A DNA stretch of 64,000 nt. It comes from Planomicrobium sp. CPCC 101079. Lineage in GTDB: Bacteria > Bacillota > Bacilli > Bacillales_A > Planococcaceae. The number at the start of each line of letters is the position of its first letter. The stretch's first letter is position 1. The DNA lies in the NCBI RefSeq assembly GCF_007859275.1, contig NZ_VOHC01000029.1, positions 62,001 to 126,000 of the forward strand, read 5' to 3'. The notes under the pieces were generated by a model. The model was given only the letters and a program-made list of their open reading frames with translations, did no database searches and had not been told where the DNA came from. This document shows, in pieces, positions 28,721 to 37,453 of this stretch. The translations under genes and the position numbers were made by a program.

Positions 28721-29389
28721 GTGGATAAAATCATAAAAAAAGCGACGTTAGCCGAGCAAGCCTACGACCAGATCAAAGGGATGATTGTCACCGGAAAACT
28801 GGCGCCGGGAGAGGAATTGCCGGAAGGGAAACTTGCTTTAGAGCTTGGCATCAGCAGAACGCCTTTGCGTGAAGCCTTGCGGAAACTGGCAGCTGATGCA
28901 TTGATAGACTTGCGGTCTACACGCCCGGCAGTTGTAGCCCTTTTTACGTCCCAAGACGTCAAGGAAATCATGGAACTGCGGAAATTGCTGGAACTCCATT
29001 GCCTTGACCGGCTTCCCAAAGCCGACCGCTGGCAGCTTCTCTTCGAACTGAAGCGGAATGCAGCCCAGCAGGCGGAGGCGATCGAAGAAAACGATCTTGC
29101 ATATTTTATGAATAAGGATCAGCAGTTCCACGCGCTCTTGACGAACACCACTCCGAACAAACGGATGAAGGAAATCATCGCTGCCATCAACACAGGCGGC
29201 AGCCGGGCGCTTCTGCTCTTATCGGAAACGCTGGCAACCAGCGCAGCGGAAGCATACCAGGAACATCTGGGCATTATCGATGCAATTGAACAAGACGATA
29301 TCGGGCTGGCCAAACAGCAGCTGGCCGCCCATCTGGAAAACATCGAGAACAGGCTGCTGAACTATTACATCAACCAGGAGGTACTATGA
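28721..29389 (+). CDS. GntR-family (FCD) regulator of the TRAP operon
   Basis: A 222-residue DNA-binding protein: winged helix-turn-helix at about 12-75 (LAPGEELPEGKLALELGISR then TPLREALRKLAADAL) and an FCD ligand domain after residue 85. The domain keeps FMNKDQQFHALL and ITAINTGG-like helices for metal and acid binding. The start is a GTG with AAGGGGG just upstream. Its last codons overlap the first gene of the TRAP transporter by four bases (ATGA), which makes it the first gene of that operon. Likely effector: the 2-hydroxyacid or dicarboxylate moved by the transporter; likely operator: the GTATAC palindrome upstream. Confidence 0.9.
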   Translation: MDKIIKKATLAEQAYDQIKGMIVTGKLAPGEELPEGKLALELGISRTPLREALRKLAADALIDLRSTRPAVVALFTSQDVKEIMELRKLLELHCLDRLPKADRWQLLFELKRNAAQQAEAIEENDLAYFMNKDQQFHALLTNTTPNKRMKEIIAAINTGGSRALLLLSETLATSAAEAYQEHLGIIDAIEQDDIGLAKQQLAAHLENIENRLLNYYINQEVL

Positions 29390-30411
29390 AAAAACTACTA
29401 GGCTTACTACTGATAGCGGTAATCATTCTAGCGGCGTGCGGCAGACCCGGCAGCGAATCCACTACATCTACCGAGGGCGAGGGGGACCAGGAAGTCTACA
29501 CCATCCGATTGGCCCACTTGGTTCCGGAAGAGCAGTCATCCCATGTGGCTGCAGTGAAATTCAAAGAAAAACTAGAAGCGGAATCGGATGGCCGCCTGAA
29601 AGTCGAACTGTACCCGAACGGGCAGTTATACGGCTCTGACCGCGAAGCGATCGAAGCGGTCCAGCTGGGCAACGTGGAAATGACCATCCCGGCGGTGGCG
29701 GCAATGGCTTCGTTCAACGAAAAATTCAGCGTTTTTGATCTTCCGTTCTTGTTCAACAATCATGAAGCCGCATACAAGGCGCTTGATGGTGAACTTGGCC
29801 AGAGTTTGCTGGATGACTTGGAAAACAACGACATCAAAGGATTGGTTTACGGGGAAAACGGCTTCCGGCATGTTTCCAACAACGAACAGCCGATTGAACT
29901 TCCTGAAGACATGCAAGGGCTGAAGATGCGTACATTGGAAAGCCCGCTGCATACGGACACGTTCAATGCATTCGGAGCAAACGCTTCGCCGTTCGCTTTC
30001 GGGGAATTGTACACGGCTCTTCAGCAAGGCACTTACGATGCGATGGATTGCCCAATTTCCCTTTACTACACGAACAAATTCTATGAAGTCCAGGACTACC
30101 TGACATTAACAGGACATGTGTATGCGGCGACGGCTATTTTGGCAAACAACGATTTTTATAACAGCCTGCCGGAAGACCTTCAGGCATTGGTCATGGAAGG
30201 TGCCGAGGAATTCCGCTCGGAACAGCGTGTAATGGCGCAGCAGCAGGATACCGACTTTTTGGAGCAGCTGAAAGCGGAAGGGATGCAGGTGAACGAGCTG
30301 ACGGATGAGCAGCGCGCAGCATTCCGTGAAGCTGCACAGCCTGTCTACGATAAATACGAAGGCCAGATTGGCAAAGATTTAATCGACCAGGCGCTTGCCG
30401 CAAACGAATAA
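29386..30411 (+). CDS. dctP: TRAP transporter solute-binding lipoprotein (DctP family)
   Basis: A 341-residue extracytoplasmic receptor. It has a signal peptide with lipobox ILAAC (lipidated Cys18), so it is anchored on the outer face of the membrane. The DctP body shows YTIRLAHLVPEEQSSH, LYPNGQLYGSDREAIEAVQLG and the carboxylate-binding arginine region GLKMRTLESP. It binds an organic acid and hands it to the two membrane subunits encoded next. The start overlaps the GntR stop. A hairpin after its stop probably lowers transcription of the permease genes relative to the receptor. Confidence 0.92.
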   Translation: MKKLLGLLLIAVIILAACGRPGSESTTSTEGEGDQEVYTIRLAHLVPEEQSSHVAAVKFKEKLEAESDGRLKVELYPNGQLYGSDREAIEAVQLGNVEMTIPAVAAMASFNEKFSVFDLPFLFNNHEAAYKALDGELGQSLLDDLENNDIKGLVYGENGFRHVSNNEQPIELPEDMQGLKMRTLESPLHTDTFNAFGANASPFAFGELYTALQQGTYDAMDCPISLYYTNKFYEVQDYLTLTGHVYAATAILANNDFYNSLPEDLQALVMEGAEEFRSEQRVMAQQQDTDFLEQLKAEGMQVNELTDEQRAAFREAAQPVYDKYEGQIGKDLIDQALAANE

Positions 30412-30429
30412 ATCGAAAACGATAACAGG

Positions 30430-30459
30430 AAAAATCAAGGAAGCAATTCCTTGATTTTT
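30430..30459 (+). promoter_or_regulatory. Intercistronic hairpin in the TRAP operon
   Basis: AAAAATCAAGG/CCTTGATTTTT perfect stem with an 8-base loop, ending in a T-run, between the receptor and small permease genes. It looks like an attenuating terminator or an mRNA stabiliser giving excess receptor. Confidence 0.7.
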
Positions 30460-30483
30460 CATTTCCAAAGGAAAGTGGGGGAT

Positions 30484-30978
30484 ATGGTGAAAAAGTTCGC
30501 TAAAGCAGAAGAAGCTTTTCTCGTTTTGACGCTTATTGTCATGGTGGCCTTGATCTTCGGCCAGGTAATCGGCCGCTACGTCTTTTCCAATGCGCCGAGC
30601 TGGACAGAAGAACTGGCGCGCTATATCCATATATTCCAGGTATGGATCGGCGCAAGCTACGCGGTCAAGTTAAGGGAACATATACGGGTGGAAGCCTTTA
30701 TCGGGCTGTTCAAAGGGGTGCCAAGAAAAATCCTGGAAACGATATCGGCTTTGATCTGGTTTGCATTGGCCTTATTTTTAGCTTATTTCGGAACGCAATT
30801 GGTGCTAAGCAGTTTGAACAACGGCCAAGTGACGCCTGCGATGCAGCTGCCGATGTGGATTCCGTTTCTGGCGATTCCCCTGGGGGGGCTTGGAATGGCG
30901 ATCCGCCTTGTGCAGCAGATTGTGCAGATCTGGCGCGGGGATTACGAGATGCACAAGGACGGTGAGCTTCCGATATGA
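30484..30978 (+). CDS. dctQ: TRAP transporter small permease (DctQ family)
   Basis: A 164-residue membrane protein with four hydrophobic segments (about 10-30, 45-65, 85-105, 125-145). Family marks are FGQVIGRYVFSNAPSWTEEL and the IHIFQVWIGASYAVKLREHI segment. It pairs with the large subunit to form the Na+-driven channel. The ATG at 30484 has AAGTGGGGG upstream; a longer frame from a TTG inside the hairpin is rejected. It overlaps the next gene by four bases. Confidence 0.9.
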   Translation: MVKKFAKAEEAFLVLTLIVMVALIFGQVIGRYVFSNAPSWTEELARYIHIFQVWIGASYAVKLREHIRVEAFIGLFKGVPRKILETISALIWFALALFLAYFGTQLVLSSLNNGQVTPAMQLPMWIPFLAIPLGGLGMAIRLVQQIVQIWRGDYEMHKDGELPI

Positions 30979-32264
30979 CGATTGGCATTTTGTTCGGCAC
31001 TTTATTCGTCTGCTTGCTGATCGGTGTACCGATCGCCATCGCGCTTGGCGTATCGGCACTTGCGGCCATCTACTTCGGCACTACGCTGCCGCTCGGCATC
31101 ATCACCCAAAAAGCATTTACGTCGCTCGATTCGTTCCCCTTGCTTGCGATTCCGTTCTTTATGCTTGCCGGGATCCTCATGGGCAAAGGCGGCGTATCCA
31201 AACGCCTGCTTGACCTGGCAGCGGCGATGGTCGGCTGGATGACCGGGGGGCTCAGCATGGTGACGATATTGGCCTGTATGTTCTTTGCGGCCATTTCCGG
31301 CTCCGGCCCGGCCACGGTCGCCGCAATTGGCGGTTTCATGATTCCGGCGATGGTGGCGCGCAAATACAGCGGCGGCTTCGCTTCTGCGGTTGCGGCATCC
31401 GCCGGTTCGATCGGCGTCATCATCCCGCCGAGCATCCCGTTCGTCTTGTACGGCGTCATCGGCAGTGTCTCGGTCGGAAGCATGTTCCTGGCCGGGATTC
31501 TCCCGGGCCTTTTAATCGGTGTCGCCTTGATGCTGACATCGTACATGATCTCGCGCAAGCGCGGTTACCGGCCGGATCCGGCGGATGGGACGAAGTTCGT
31601 TTTCAAGGATGTCGCCAAAGCTTTCTGGGATGCCAAATGGGCGTTGCTCATTCCGGTCATCATCCTCGGCGGCATTTACGGCGGGGTTTTCTCGCCTACC
31701 GAAGCGGCGGTAGTCGCGGTGGTCTATGCCATCATCATCGGCAAGTTCGTTTATAAAGAGCTGTCTTGGCAGGGGTTATTCGAATGCTTCCGGCAAGCGG
31801 TCGTCATCAACGCGACCACGATGATCATCATCGGCCTGTCCGTATCGTTCGCCTATTTCATGACCATCCAGCAAATACCGGGAGAAATCTCCTCATACTT
31901 AACGGCCTTATCGACAAATCCGTTTGTCATCTTATTGGCCATCAACCTGTTGCTGCTCGTGGTCGGCATGTTCATCGACACCATTTCGGCACTCGTCGTC
32001 CTGACGCCGATCCTGTTGCCGATCGTCGTCGCAGTCGGCGTCGACCCGGTGCATTTTGGCGTCATCCTTGTGGCCAACTTGGCGATCGGCTTTATCACGC
32101 CGCCGCTTGGCGTCAACCTGTTCGTTGCATCAAGCGTCGGTGGCGTGCAGTTTGAACGCATCGCGGTCGCGGTCTTGCCGTTCCTGTTCGCGATGATCAT
32201 CTGCCTGTTGGTCATCACATATGTACCGGGGCTGTCTTTGTGGCTGCCGAACTTGTACGAGTAA
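30975..32264 (+). CDS. dctM: TRAP transporter large permease (DctM family)
   Basis: A 429-residue integral membrane protein with about twelve segments, the transport subunit. Typical stretches: PLLAIPFFMLAGILMGKGG, ISGSGPATVAAIGG, AASAGSIGVIIPPSIPFVLYG and VGMFIDTISALVVLTPILLP, and FITPPLGVNLFVASSV in the last third. Starts inside the end of dctQ (ATGA overlap), so translation is coupled. A terminator follows 22 bases after the stop, closing the GntR-DctP-DctQ-DctM operon. Confidence 0.93.
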   Translation: MTIGILFGTLFVCLLIGVPIAIALGVSALAAIYFGTTLPLGIITQKAFTSLDSFPLLAIPFFMLAGILMGKGGVSKRLLDLAAAMVGWMTGGLSMVTILACMFFAAISGSGPATVAAIGGFMIPAMVARKYSGGFASAVAASAGSIGVIIPPSIPFVLYGVIGSVSVGSMFLAGILPGLLIGVALMLTSYMISRKRGYRPDPADGTKFVFKDVAKAFWDAKWALLIPVIILGGIYGGVFSPTEAAVVAVVYAIIIGKFVYKELSWQGLFECFRQAVVINATTMIIIGLSVSFAYFMTIQQIPGEISSYLTALSTNPFVILLAINLLLLVVGMFIDTISALVVLTPILLPIVVAVGVDPVHFGVILVANLAIGFITPPLGVNLFVASSVGGVQFERIAVAVLPFLFAMIICLLVITYVPGLSLWLPNLYE

Positions 32265-32285
32265 GAAATAAAAGCTGGAAGAACG

Positions 32286-32320
32286 AAAAAGGCTCTCCGA
32301 GTGGCGGAGAGCCTTTTTTC
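32286..32320 (+). terminator. Terminator of the TRAP operon
   Basis: AAAAAGGCTCTCCG/CGGAGAGCCTTTTTT stem with a GTGG-type loop and a T6 run. Confidence 0.88.
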
Positions 32321-32592
32321 TTTGGTTCAGCTGTCTTGCAAAAATCAACCGCTTTCTCGTATCGTTTCAGGGATTGTCTGTCTTGCCTGGATATAAAGCG
32401 CAATCTTGCTTGTAGATAAACTCGGAAGTTGATGGCCATCAAAGTACAACTATTCTCATATTTTGCAATATCTCGGCGCTGGACGAAATCTGGACATGGC
32501 TCGGGACTTAAAACATTTTTTGGAAAAGTAGTTTGACGGCTATAAGATCTTAGATAATAATAAATTGAATAATCGGGAAAAGGGGATGGATG

Positions 32593-33537
32593 ATGAAAAT
32601 TGTTATTTTGGATGACTGGGAGAATTGCTTTCGTAATAATCCATTGTTAAAAACATTGGAAAATAAACACGATGTGACAGTATATAACGACAAGCCTGGA
32701 AACAACGAAGTTATCAATCGGTTAAAAAATGCTGACATTGTAATCCCGATTCGAGAAAGGACAAAATTCACAAAAGAGCTGTTGAATGAAGTCAAAAATC
32801 TTAAAATGATTGCACAAACAGGTTCAGGAACGGCGCACATCGATATTGAAGAAGCCGAACGGTTGAATATTTCGGTTCGTTCAACTACGGGTGGCCATAA
32901 ATCAGTGGTAGAACTGATCTTTGGCTTTATCCTGGCATTCAATAAAAAAATAATAGGATTACATGAAGAAATGAAAGATGGCCAGTGGCCGGAACTTTTG
33001 GTTGACGGGCTTGAAAAGAAAACCATTGGAATAATTGGTCTAGGCAAAATTGGTTCTGGGGTTGCTAAGATAGCTAAAGCTTTTGATATGAGAGTAGTTG
33101 CATGGGGTCCTCGTCTAACGGAAGAGCGAGCATTGAAAGAGGGAGTTGAATACCTATCATTTGAAGAGCTATTGAGGGAATCCGATTTCATTACAGTAAA
33201 TGTCCGATTGGTTCCTGAAACAAAGGATTTGATCGGTGAGAAGCAATTCAACCTCATGAAACCGGGTGCGTTCTTCTTGAATACTTCAAGAGGTGAAATC
33301 GTAAACGAAAAAGCGTTAATTAGGGCGCTGCAAGAAAAATGGATTGGTGGAGCGGGGCTCGACGTATTTGTAAACGAACCTCTGCCAGCCCAGCATCCAT
33401 TACGTTCTCTCCAAAATGTTATTTTGTCTCCACACATCGGTTGGAAAACCGATACCGTATTCAATCTTTTCTTATCGGAATCCATTCAAAATATTGAAGA
33501 ATTTTTAAGAATAGAGGAACAACGCAGCCTATCATAA
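32593..33537 (+). CDS. D-2-hydroxyacid dehydrogenase, NAD-binding
   Basis: A 314-residue cytoplasmic oxidoreductase of the SerA/formate-glycerate dehydrogenase family. The Rossmann motif IGIIGLGKIGSG is at about 143-154; the catalytic Arg lies in VNVRLVPETK, Glu in DVFVNEPLP and His in SPHIGW. The N- and C-terminal halves form the lid domain with the QTGSGTAHIDIEEA segment. Reaction: reversible 2-oxoacid/2-hydroxyacid conversion with NAD(P)H; substrate unknown. AAAAGGGGATGG lies upstream of two ATGs (32590 and 32593); spacing favours the second. It has its own terminator and stands just upstream of the tripartite tricarboxylate transporter operon. Confidence 0.9.
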   Translation: MKIVILDDWENCFRNNPLLKTLENKHDVTVYNDKPGNNEVINRLKNADIVIPIRERTKFTKELLNEVKNLKMIAQTGSGTAHIDIEEAERLNISVRSTTGGHKSVVELIFGFILAFNKKIIGLHEEMKDGQWPELLVDGLEKKTIGIIGLGKIGSGVAKIAKAFDMRVVAWGPRLTEERALKEGVEYLSFEELLRESDFITVNVRLVPETKDLIGEKQFNLMKPGAFFLNTSRGEIVNEKALIRALQEKWIGGAGLDVFVNEPLPAQHPLRSLQNVILSPHIGWKTDTVFNLFLSESIQNIEEFLRIEEQRSLS

Positions 33538-33545
33538 TTAATTTT

Positions 33546-33588
33546 AAAAGAGATGACTTCCACATGGGGAGTCATCTCTTTTATTTTT
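33546..33588 (+). terminator. Terminator after the hydroxyacid dehydrogenase gene
   Basis: AAAAGAGATGACTTCC pairs with GGGGAGTCATCTCTTTT around CACAT, then a T-rich run. Confidence 0.85.
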
Positions 33589-33685
33589 GAAATCGCTACA
33601 AGATACTCTGTTTGGAAATGGATGTGAAAATCACAATAGAAAATATTAATGGAAAATTTAAAGTGAAAATAGAGATCATTGTCAT

Positions 33686-33770
33686 TTGGTATACAATTTA
33701 AAATATTTTAAATAAAAAGTTGACTTAATGATACGGTTTTAATATACTCTCTGTATGGATGGTATACCAT
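33686..33770 (+). promoter_or_regulatory. Promoter bracketed by two GntR-type operators
   Basis: -35 TTGACT (33720-33725), 17-base spacer, -10 TATACT (33743-33748). TTGGTATACAA at 33686-33696 and the perfect palindrome ATGGTATACCAT at 33759-33770 flank it. Both contain the GGTATAC core expected for FCD-type GntR regulators; the GntR gene at the end of this operon (36814) is the obvious candidate to bind and loop or block the promoter. Confidence 0.75.
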
Positions 33771-33789
33771 TACAAAGGGGGAGAAGGAA

Positions 33790-34809
33790 ATGAAGAAAGC
33801 TATATGGTTAGTGTTGTTAATAGTAACAGTCGGATTATTAGCTGCTTGTAATTCGCCACAGTCATCGGGGGAAGCTGGGGCAAATAATGTAAGCGCTTCA
33901 AAAGAAGAAGTGGAAAACTTTCCGGAAAAGTCAATCACGATTTTAGTTCACACAAGTGCGGGTGGCCCGACTGATTTAATGGCACGAGAAATTGCAAAAG
34001 CCGTTGAACCGATTTTAGGACAGAAAGTTTTAGTGGAAAATCGGCCAGGTGGAAGTGGAGCAACTCAGATGGCTGGCATTCAATCTGCAAAAGCTGATGG
34101 TTATACACTAGGGGCTATGACTCCAAGCCAAATTGGTTTAATTGAAGGAACATTAAAAGATCAATATAAACTGGATGATTTTAGTTGGATAAGCAGAACT
34201 CAAATCGATCCGTATGTAATTGTTGTAAATAAGAAAAGTCCTTTCAATACCCTGGAAGAACTTATAGAGTTTGCGAAAGAAAATCCTGGAGAACTTAAAA
34301 TAGGCGGGTATGGGGCAGTTGGATCAGGGCATAATGTTGCGTGGAATATTTTAGCGGAAAAAGCTGGCATCGAAGCTACATGGGCTGCTTATGAAAGTAC
34401 GGGAGATGCTGTAACAGCGATTCTCGGAAACCATATTGATGTAGCGAATTCAAACCCTGGGCAAGTGAGTCAATATGTCGAGTCAGGTGATTTGAAAGTG
34501 CTTGGTGTTATGAATGATGAAAGATTAGAAGATCTTCCGGAAGTTCCTACCTATAAAGAATTGGGATATGACGTTGATACTTCATGGACGCAATTTAGAG
34601 GAATTTTCGGACCGGCTGGTATAGATCCGGCAATACAGAAGAAGTTAAGCGATGCTTTTGCAGAGGCTATGGAAACAGAAGGCTATAAAGAATATATGAA
34701 AAAAACTCAAATGGTTCAAGGTTCCATGAACAACGAAGAGTACACAGAATACATTGCTAAACAATCCGAACTTACGAAAGAATGGTACGAGCGTCTAGGG
34801 GTAGAGTAG
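33790..34809 (+). CDS. tctC: Tripartite tricarboxylate transporter receptor (TctC family)
   Basis: A 339-residue extracytoplasmic receptor with a signal peptide and lipobox LLAAC (Cys20). The Bug/TctC body has the N-terminal ITILVHTSAGGPTDLMAR binding loop, VENRPGGSGATQM, and the second ligand loop GGYGAVGSGHNVA. It binds a carboxylic acid outside the membrane and delivers it to the TctA-TctB permease encoded next. AAAGGGGGAGAAGGAA precedes the start. First gene of a six-gene run controlled by the promoter at 33720. Confidence 0.92.
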   Translation: MKKAIWLVLLIVTVGLLAACNSPQSSGEAGANNVSASKEEVENFPEKSITILVHTSAGGPTDLMAREIAKAVEPILGQKVLVENRPGGSGATQMAGIQSAKADGYTLGAMTPSQIGLIEGTLKDQYKLDDFSWISRTQIDPYVIVVNKKSPFNTLEELIEFAKENPGELKIGGYGAVGSGHNVAWNILAEKAGIEATWAAYESTGDAVTAILGNHIDVANSNPGQVSQYVESGDLKVLGVMNDERLEDLPEVPTYKELGYDVDTSWTQFRGIFGPAGIDPAIQKKLSDAFAEAMETEGYKEYMKKTQMVQGSMNNEEYTEYIAKQSELTKEWYERLGVE

Positions 34810-34832
34810 GCTAAAGAATTGAGGGATACAAG

Positions 34833-35276
34833 TTGAAAACTCTAACTGCAAATATAATAGGGATGATTTTCTTCATATTAATCGGAGTATGGTTCTTGAT
34901 TAATTCGCTGCTTTTGCCGGAAAGTGAGGGGACTGCAGATGTAGGTCCCTCTGTCTTTCCTATAATTTCAGCTGTCGGATTAATTATCGCATCATCTTTC
35001 TATCTGATTAATGACCTGCGCAACAGAAGGAACGCTGATAAAGAAAAGATAGTAATACCAAATAGAAATAAGGTCATAAGCGCTATCGGCATTTTAATCG
35101 CCTATCTGTTAGTTATGGACTTAGTGGGCTATTACATTGCAAGCATCATCGCAATTCCATTGCTGCTATACATTTCAGGAGTGAAAAATGTGATGAAAGT
35201 GGGAATTTTAAGCGCTGGTTTTCTAGTATTTATTTACGTTGGATTTGATACGTTACTTGGTATACCAATGCCATAA
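34833..35276 (+). CDS. tctB: Tripartite tricarboxylate transporter small subunit (TctB family)
   Basis: A 147-residue membrane protein with four hydrophobic segments (about 6-24, 42-60, 84-104 and 108-140). The N-terminal pattern of a first helix followed by LLLPESEGTADVGPSVFPII is the TctB mark. The start is a TTG with GAGGGATACA before it; no better in-frame ATG exists. It lies 23 bases after tctC and 15 bases before tctA. Confidence 0.87.
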   Translation: MKTLTANIIGMIFFILIGVWFLINSLLLPESEGTADVGPSVFPIISAVGLIIASSFYLINDLRNRRNADKEKIVIPNRNKVISAIGILIAYLLVMDLVGYYIASIIAIPLLLYISGVKNVMKVGILSAGFLVFIYVGFDTLLGIPMP

Positions 35277-35291
35277 CAAGGAGGTGCTCCA

Positions 35292-36800
35292 TTGTTTGCA
35301 TCGTTATTAGATGGATTCAGTACAGTATTTACATTTGAAATTCTTTTGTTCATTTTAGTGGGTTCTTTGATCGGCTATTTTGTTGGAGCTCTCCCAGGGC
35401 TTACTCCAAGTGTCGGAATCGCTTTGTTAGTGCCTATCACATTTACAATGGAGCCTGTACCTGCGTTGATCCTATTGGTTTCATTGTATGTAGCAGCGGA
35501 ATATGGCGGGGGAATCACAGCGATATTATTAAACGCTCCGGGAACTCCAGCGGCGGCGGCGACAGCTTTAGATGGATATCCTTTGGCGACCAAAGGGCAG
35601 GCGGGGAAAGCTTTAACAATCTCGATTCTGGCATCCGGTGTCGGTGCATTAGTAAGTGCCATATTATTAATCTTTACAGCGGTTCCAATGGCGGCAATGG
35701 CATTGCAGTTCGGTCCTTTAGAGTATTTTGCTTTAGCGATTTTTGGATTGAGCCTGATCAGCAGTCTGAGTGAAGGTTCTATCGTAAAAGGCTTTATTGC
35801 AATGTTCTTCGGGCTATTGATAATTTCTGTTGGCATAGATCCGATTGTTGGGGTGCCAAGGTTTGCAATGACTGTCGATCTATTAGGAGGCATACCATTT
35901 TTACCGGCATTAGTAGGGTTGTTTGCATTATCAGAAGTACTATTCATGTTGGAAAAAGCAGATGAAAAAAGAAATAAAGTTGAAAAGATTACCGGATTAG
36001 GTGTGTCACTTGCTGAAATTAAAAGCATCAAAAAAACGATGTTTATAAAGGCCCCATTATTAGGTTATGTCATAGGGGTAATTCCAGGAGCGGGAGCGAC
36101 CATTGCGTCTCTTATTAGTTACAATGAAGCAAGAAGATCTTCTAAAGACAAAATAAGCTTTGGAAAAGGGAACATTGAAGGGATCGCAGCTTCAGAAGGT
36201 GCTAATAATGCAGCTGTTCCCGGCGCTCTAGCCCCTTTACTGGCTCTTGGTATACCAGGTTCAGCCAGTGCAGCGATTTTAATAGGGGCTCTAACAATGC
36301 AAGGCCTTCAACCAGGCCCTAAATTATTCACTGATAACCCGGAAATACCTTATTCTCTCTTTGCGGCTCTCTTGATAGCGACACCCATTATGATAGTTAT
36401 AGGGTTGGTCGGGGTCCGTGCGTGGGTGAATGTAACGAAGATTCCTAATAATATTCTAGCCGTAATTGTAGCTGGAATTTGTGTGGTAGGAGCTTACGCT
36501 TATAGTAATTCCATGTATTCAGTATGGGTAATGCTGATTTTCGGGATATTTGGTTACTTCATAAGAAAACTGAAGATACCTACAACCCCTATCGTACTGG
36601 CCATGGTTTTGGGATTCATGATGGAAGTAAATTTCAGAAGAGGTATGATTATAGCTGATGGAGAACTTTCCTTTTTGTTCACAAGACCCATTTCACTAAT
36701 ATTGATCGTGTTATCTTTACTCACTTTAATACTTCCTCTAATCCAAGGATACAAGGATGCAAAAATAAAAAGCACAAAGGCAGGGGTTAATCATAGGTAA
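35292..36800 (+). CDS. tctA: Tripartite tricarboxylate transporter large subunit (TctA family)
   Basis: A 502-residue integral membrane protein with about twelve segments. Signature stretches: GALPGLTPSVGIALLVPITF, YGGGITAILLNAPGTPAAAA then TALDGYPLATKGQAGKAL, and the second repeat GVIPGAGATIASLISY and EGANNAAVPGALAPLLALGI. These two matching loops form the substrate path. The start is TTG after AAGGAGGTGCTCCA. Substrate is unknown; citrate, tartrate and other di/tricarboxylates are typical. Confidence 0.93.
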   Translation: MFASLLDGFSTVFTFEILLFILVGSLIGYFVGALPGLTPSVGIALLVPITFTMEPVPALILLVSLYVAAEYGGGITAILLNAPGTPAAAATALDGYPLATKGQAGKALTISILASGVGALVSAILLIFTAVPMAAMALQFGPLEYFALAIFGLSLISSLSEGSIVKGFIAMFFGLLIISVGIDPIVGVPRFAMTVDLLGGIPFLPALVGLFALSEVLFMLEKADEKRNKVEKITGLGVSLAEIKSIKKTMFIKAPLLGYVIGVIPGAGATIASLISYNEARRSSKDKISFGKGNIEGIAASEGANNAAVPGALAPLLALGIPGSASAAILIGALTMQGLQPGPKLFTDNPEIPYSLFAALLIATPIMIVIGLVGVRAWVNVTKIPNNILAVIVAGICVVGAYAYSNSMYSVWVMLIFGIFGYFIRKLKIPTTPIVLAMVLGFMMEVNFRRGMIIADGELSFLFTRPISLILIVLSLLTLILPLIQGYKDAKIKSTKAGVNHR

Positions 36801-36813
36801 TAATACTAACGGA

Positions 36814-37452
36814 ATGAAAAAAATCTCTGCATACGATTATTTATATAATGCAATCAGAACCGGAGATATAAAGCCTGGACAAACTTTAACGGAAAGAGGG
36901 TTGGCTGAGAGTTTAGGTGTCAGCAGAACCCCTATTAGAGAAGCGATACGCAGGCTGGAGGAGCAAGGGTTGGTGACCTATACGCCCCATAAAGGCGTAA
37001 AAGTTATAACTTTATCAGTTGAAAAAGTAGCTCAGTTGTATGAAGTCCGCGAACTTTTGGAAGGTCTCGCTGCCAGGAACCTAGCGCAGTTTCATACTCC
37101 TGAAATAATTGAGGAATTGAACGATTATATTGTGATTGCTGAAAAGGAAGCTCTTAAGAATAACGTGAAAGAACTTTCGAATATCAATTCCGAATTCCAT
37201 CTAGCTTTAGCGAAATTCTCAAAAAATGTGTACTTGGAAATTATTATGAATATGCTGCAAACCCAAATCGGTTTAATGATGTCGACTTCTTTGTCATATA
37301 CGGGGCGTCCATTAAAAAATATAGAAGAGCATAAAATGATTCTTGAAGCGATAAAATCTGGAGACGGTGATTTTGCAGAAAGTACCGCAAAACATCATGT
37401 TAGAAATGCCAGAGACTATGCCCTAAAAAAAATTGGAAAAGGTGGAGAATAA
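36814..37452 (+). CDS. GntR-family (FCD) regulator of the Tct operon
   Basis: A 212-residue DNA-binding protein: winged helix-turn-helix at about 5-70 (IKPGQTLTERGLAESLGVSR then TPIREAIRRLEEQGL), then an FCD domain with LSNINSEFHLALA and late histidines (NIEEHKMIL, AKHHVRNARDY) that would coordinate a metal. It lies 13 bases after tctA; the ATG has only a poor ribosome binding site (the nearest GGGG is about 27 bases away), so translation may depend on read-over from tctA. One base separates its stop from the next gene's start. Likely binds the GGTATAC palindromes at 33686-33770. Confidence 0.88.
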   Translation: MKKISAYDYLYNAIRTGDIKPGQTLTERGLAESLGVSRTPIREAIRRLEEQGLVTYTPHKGVKVITLSVEKVAQLYEVRELLEGLAARNLAQFHTPEIIEELNDYIVIAEKEALKNNVKELSNINSEFHLALAKFSKNVYLEIIMNMLQTQIGLMMSTSLSYTGRPLKNIEEHKMILEAIKSGDGDFAESTAKHHVRNARDYALKKIGKGGE

Positions 37453-37453
37453 A

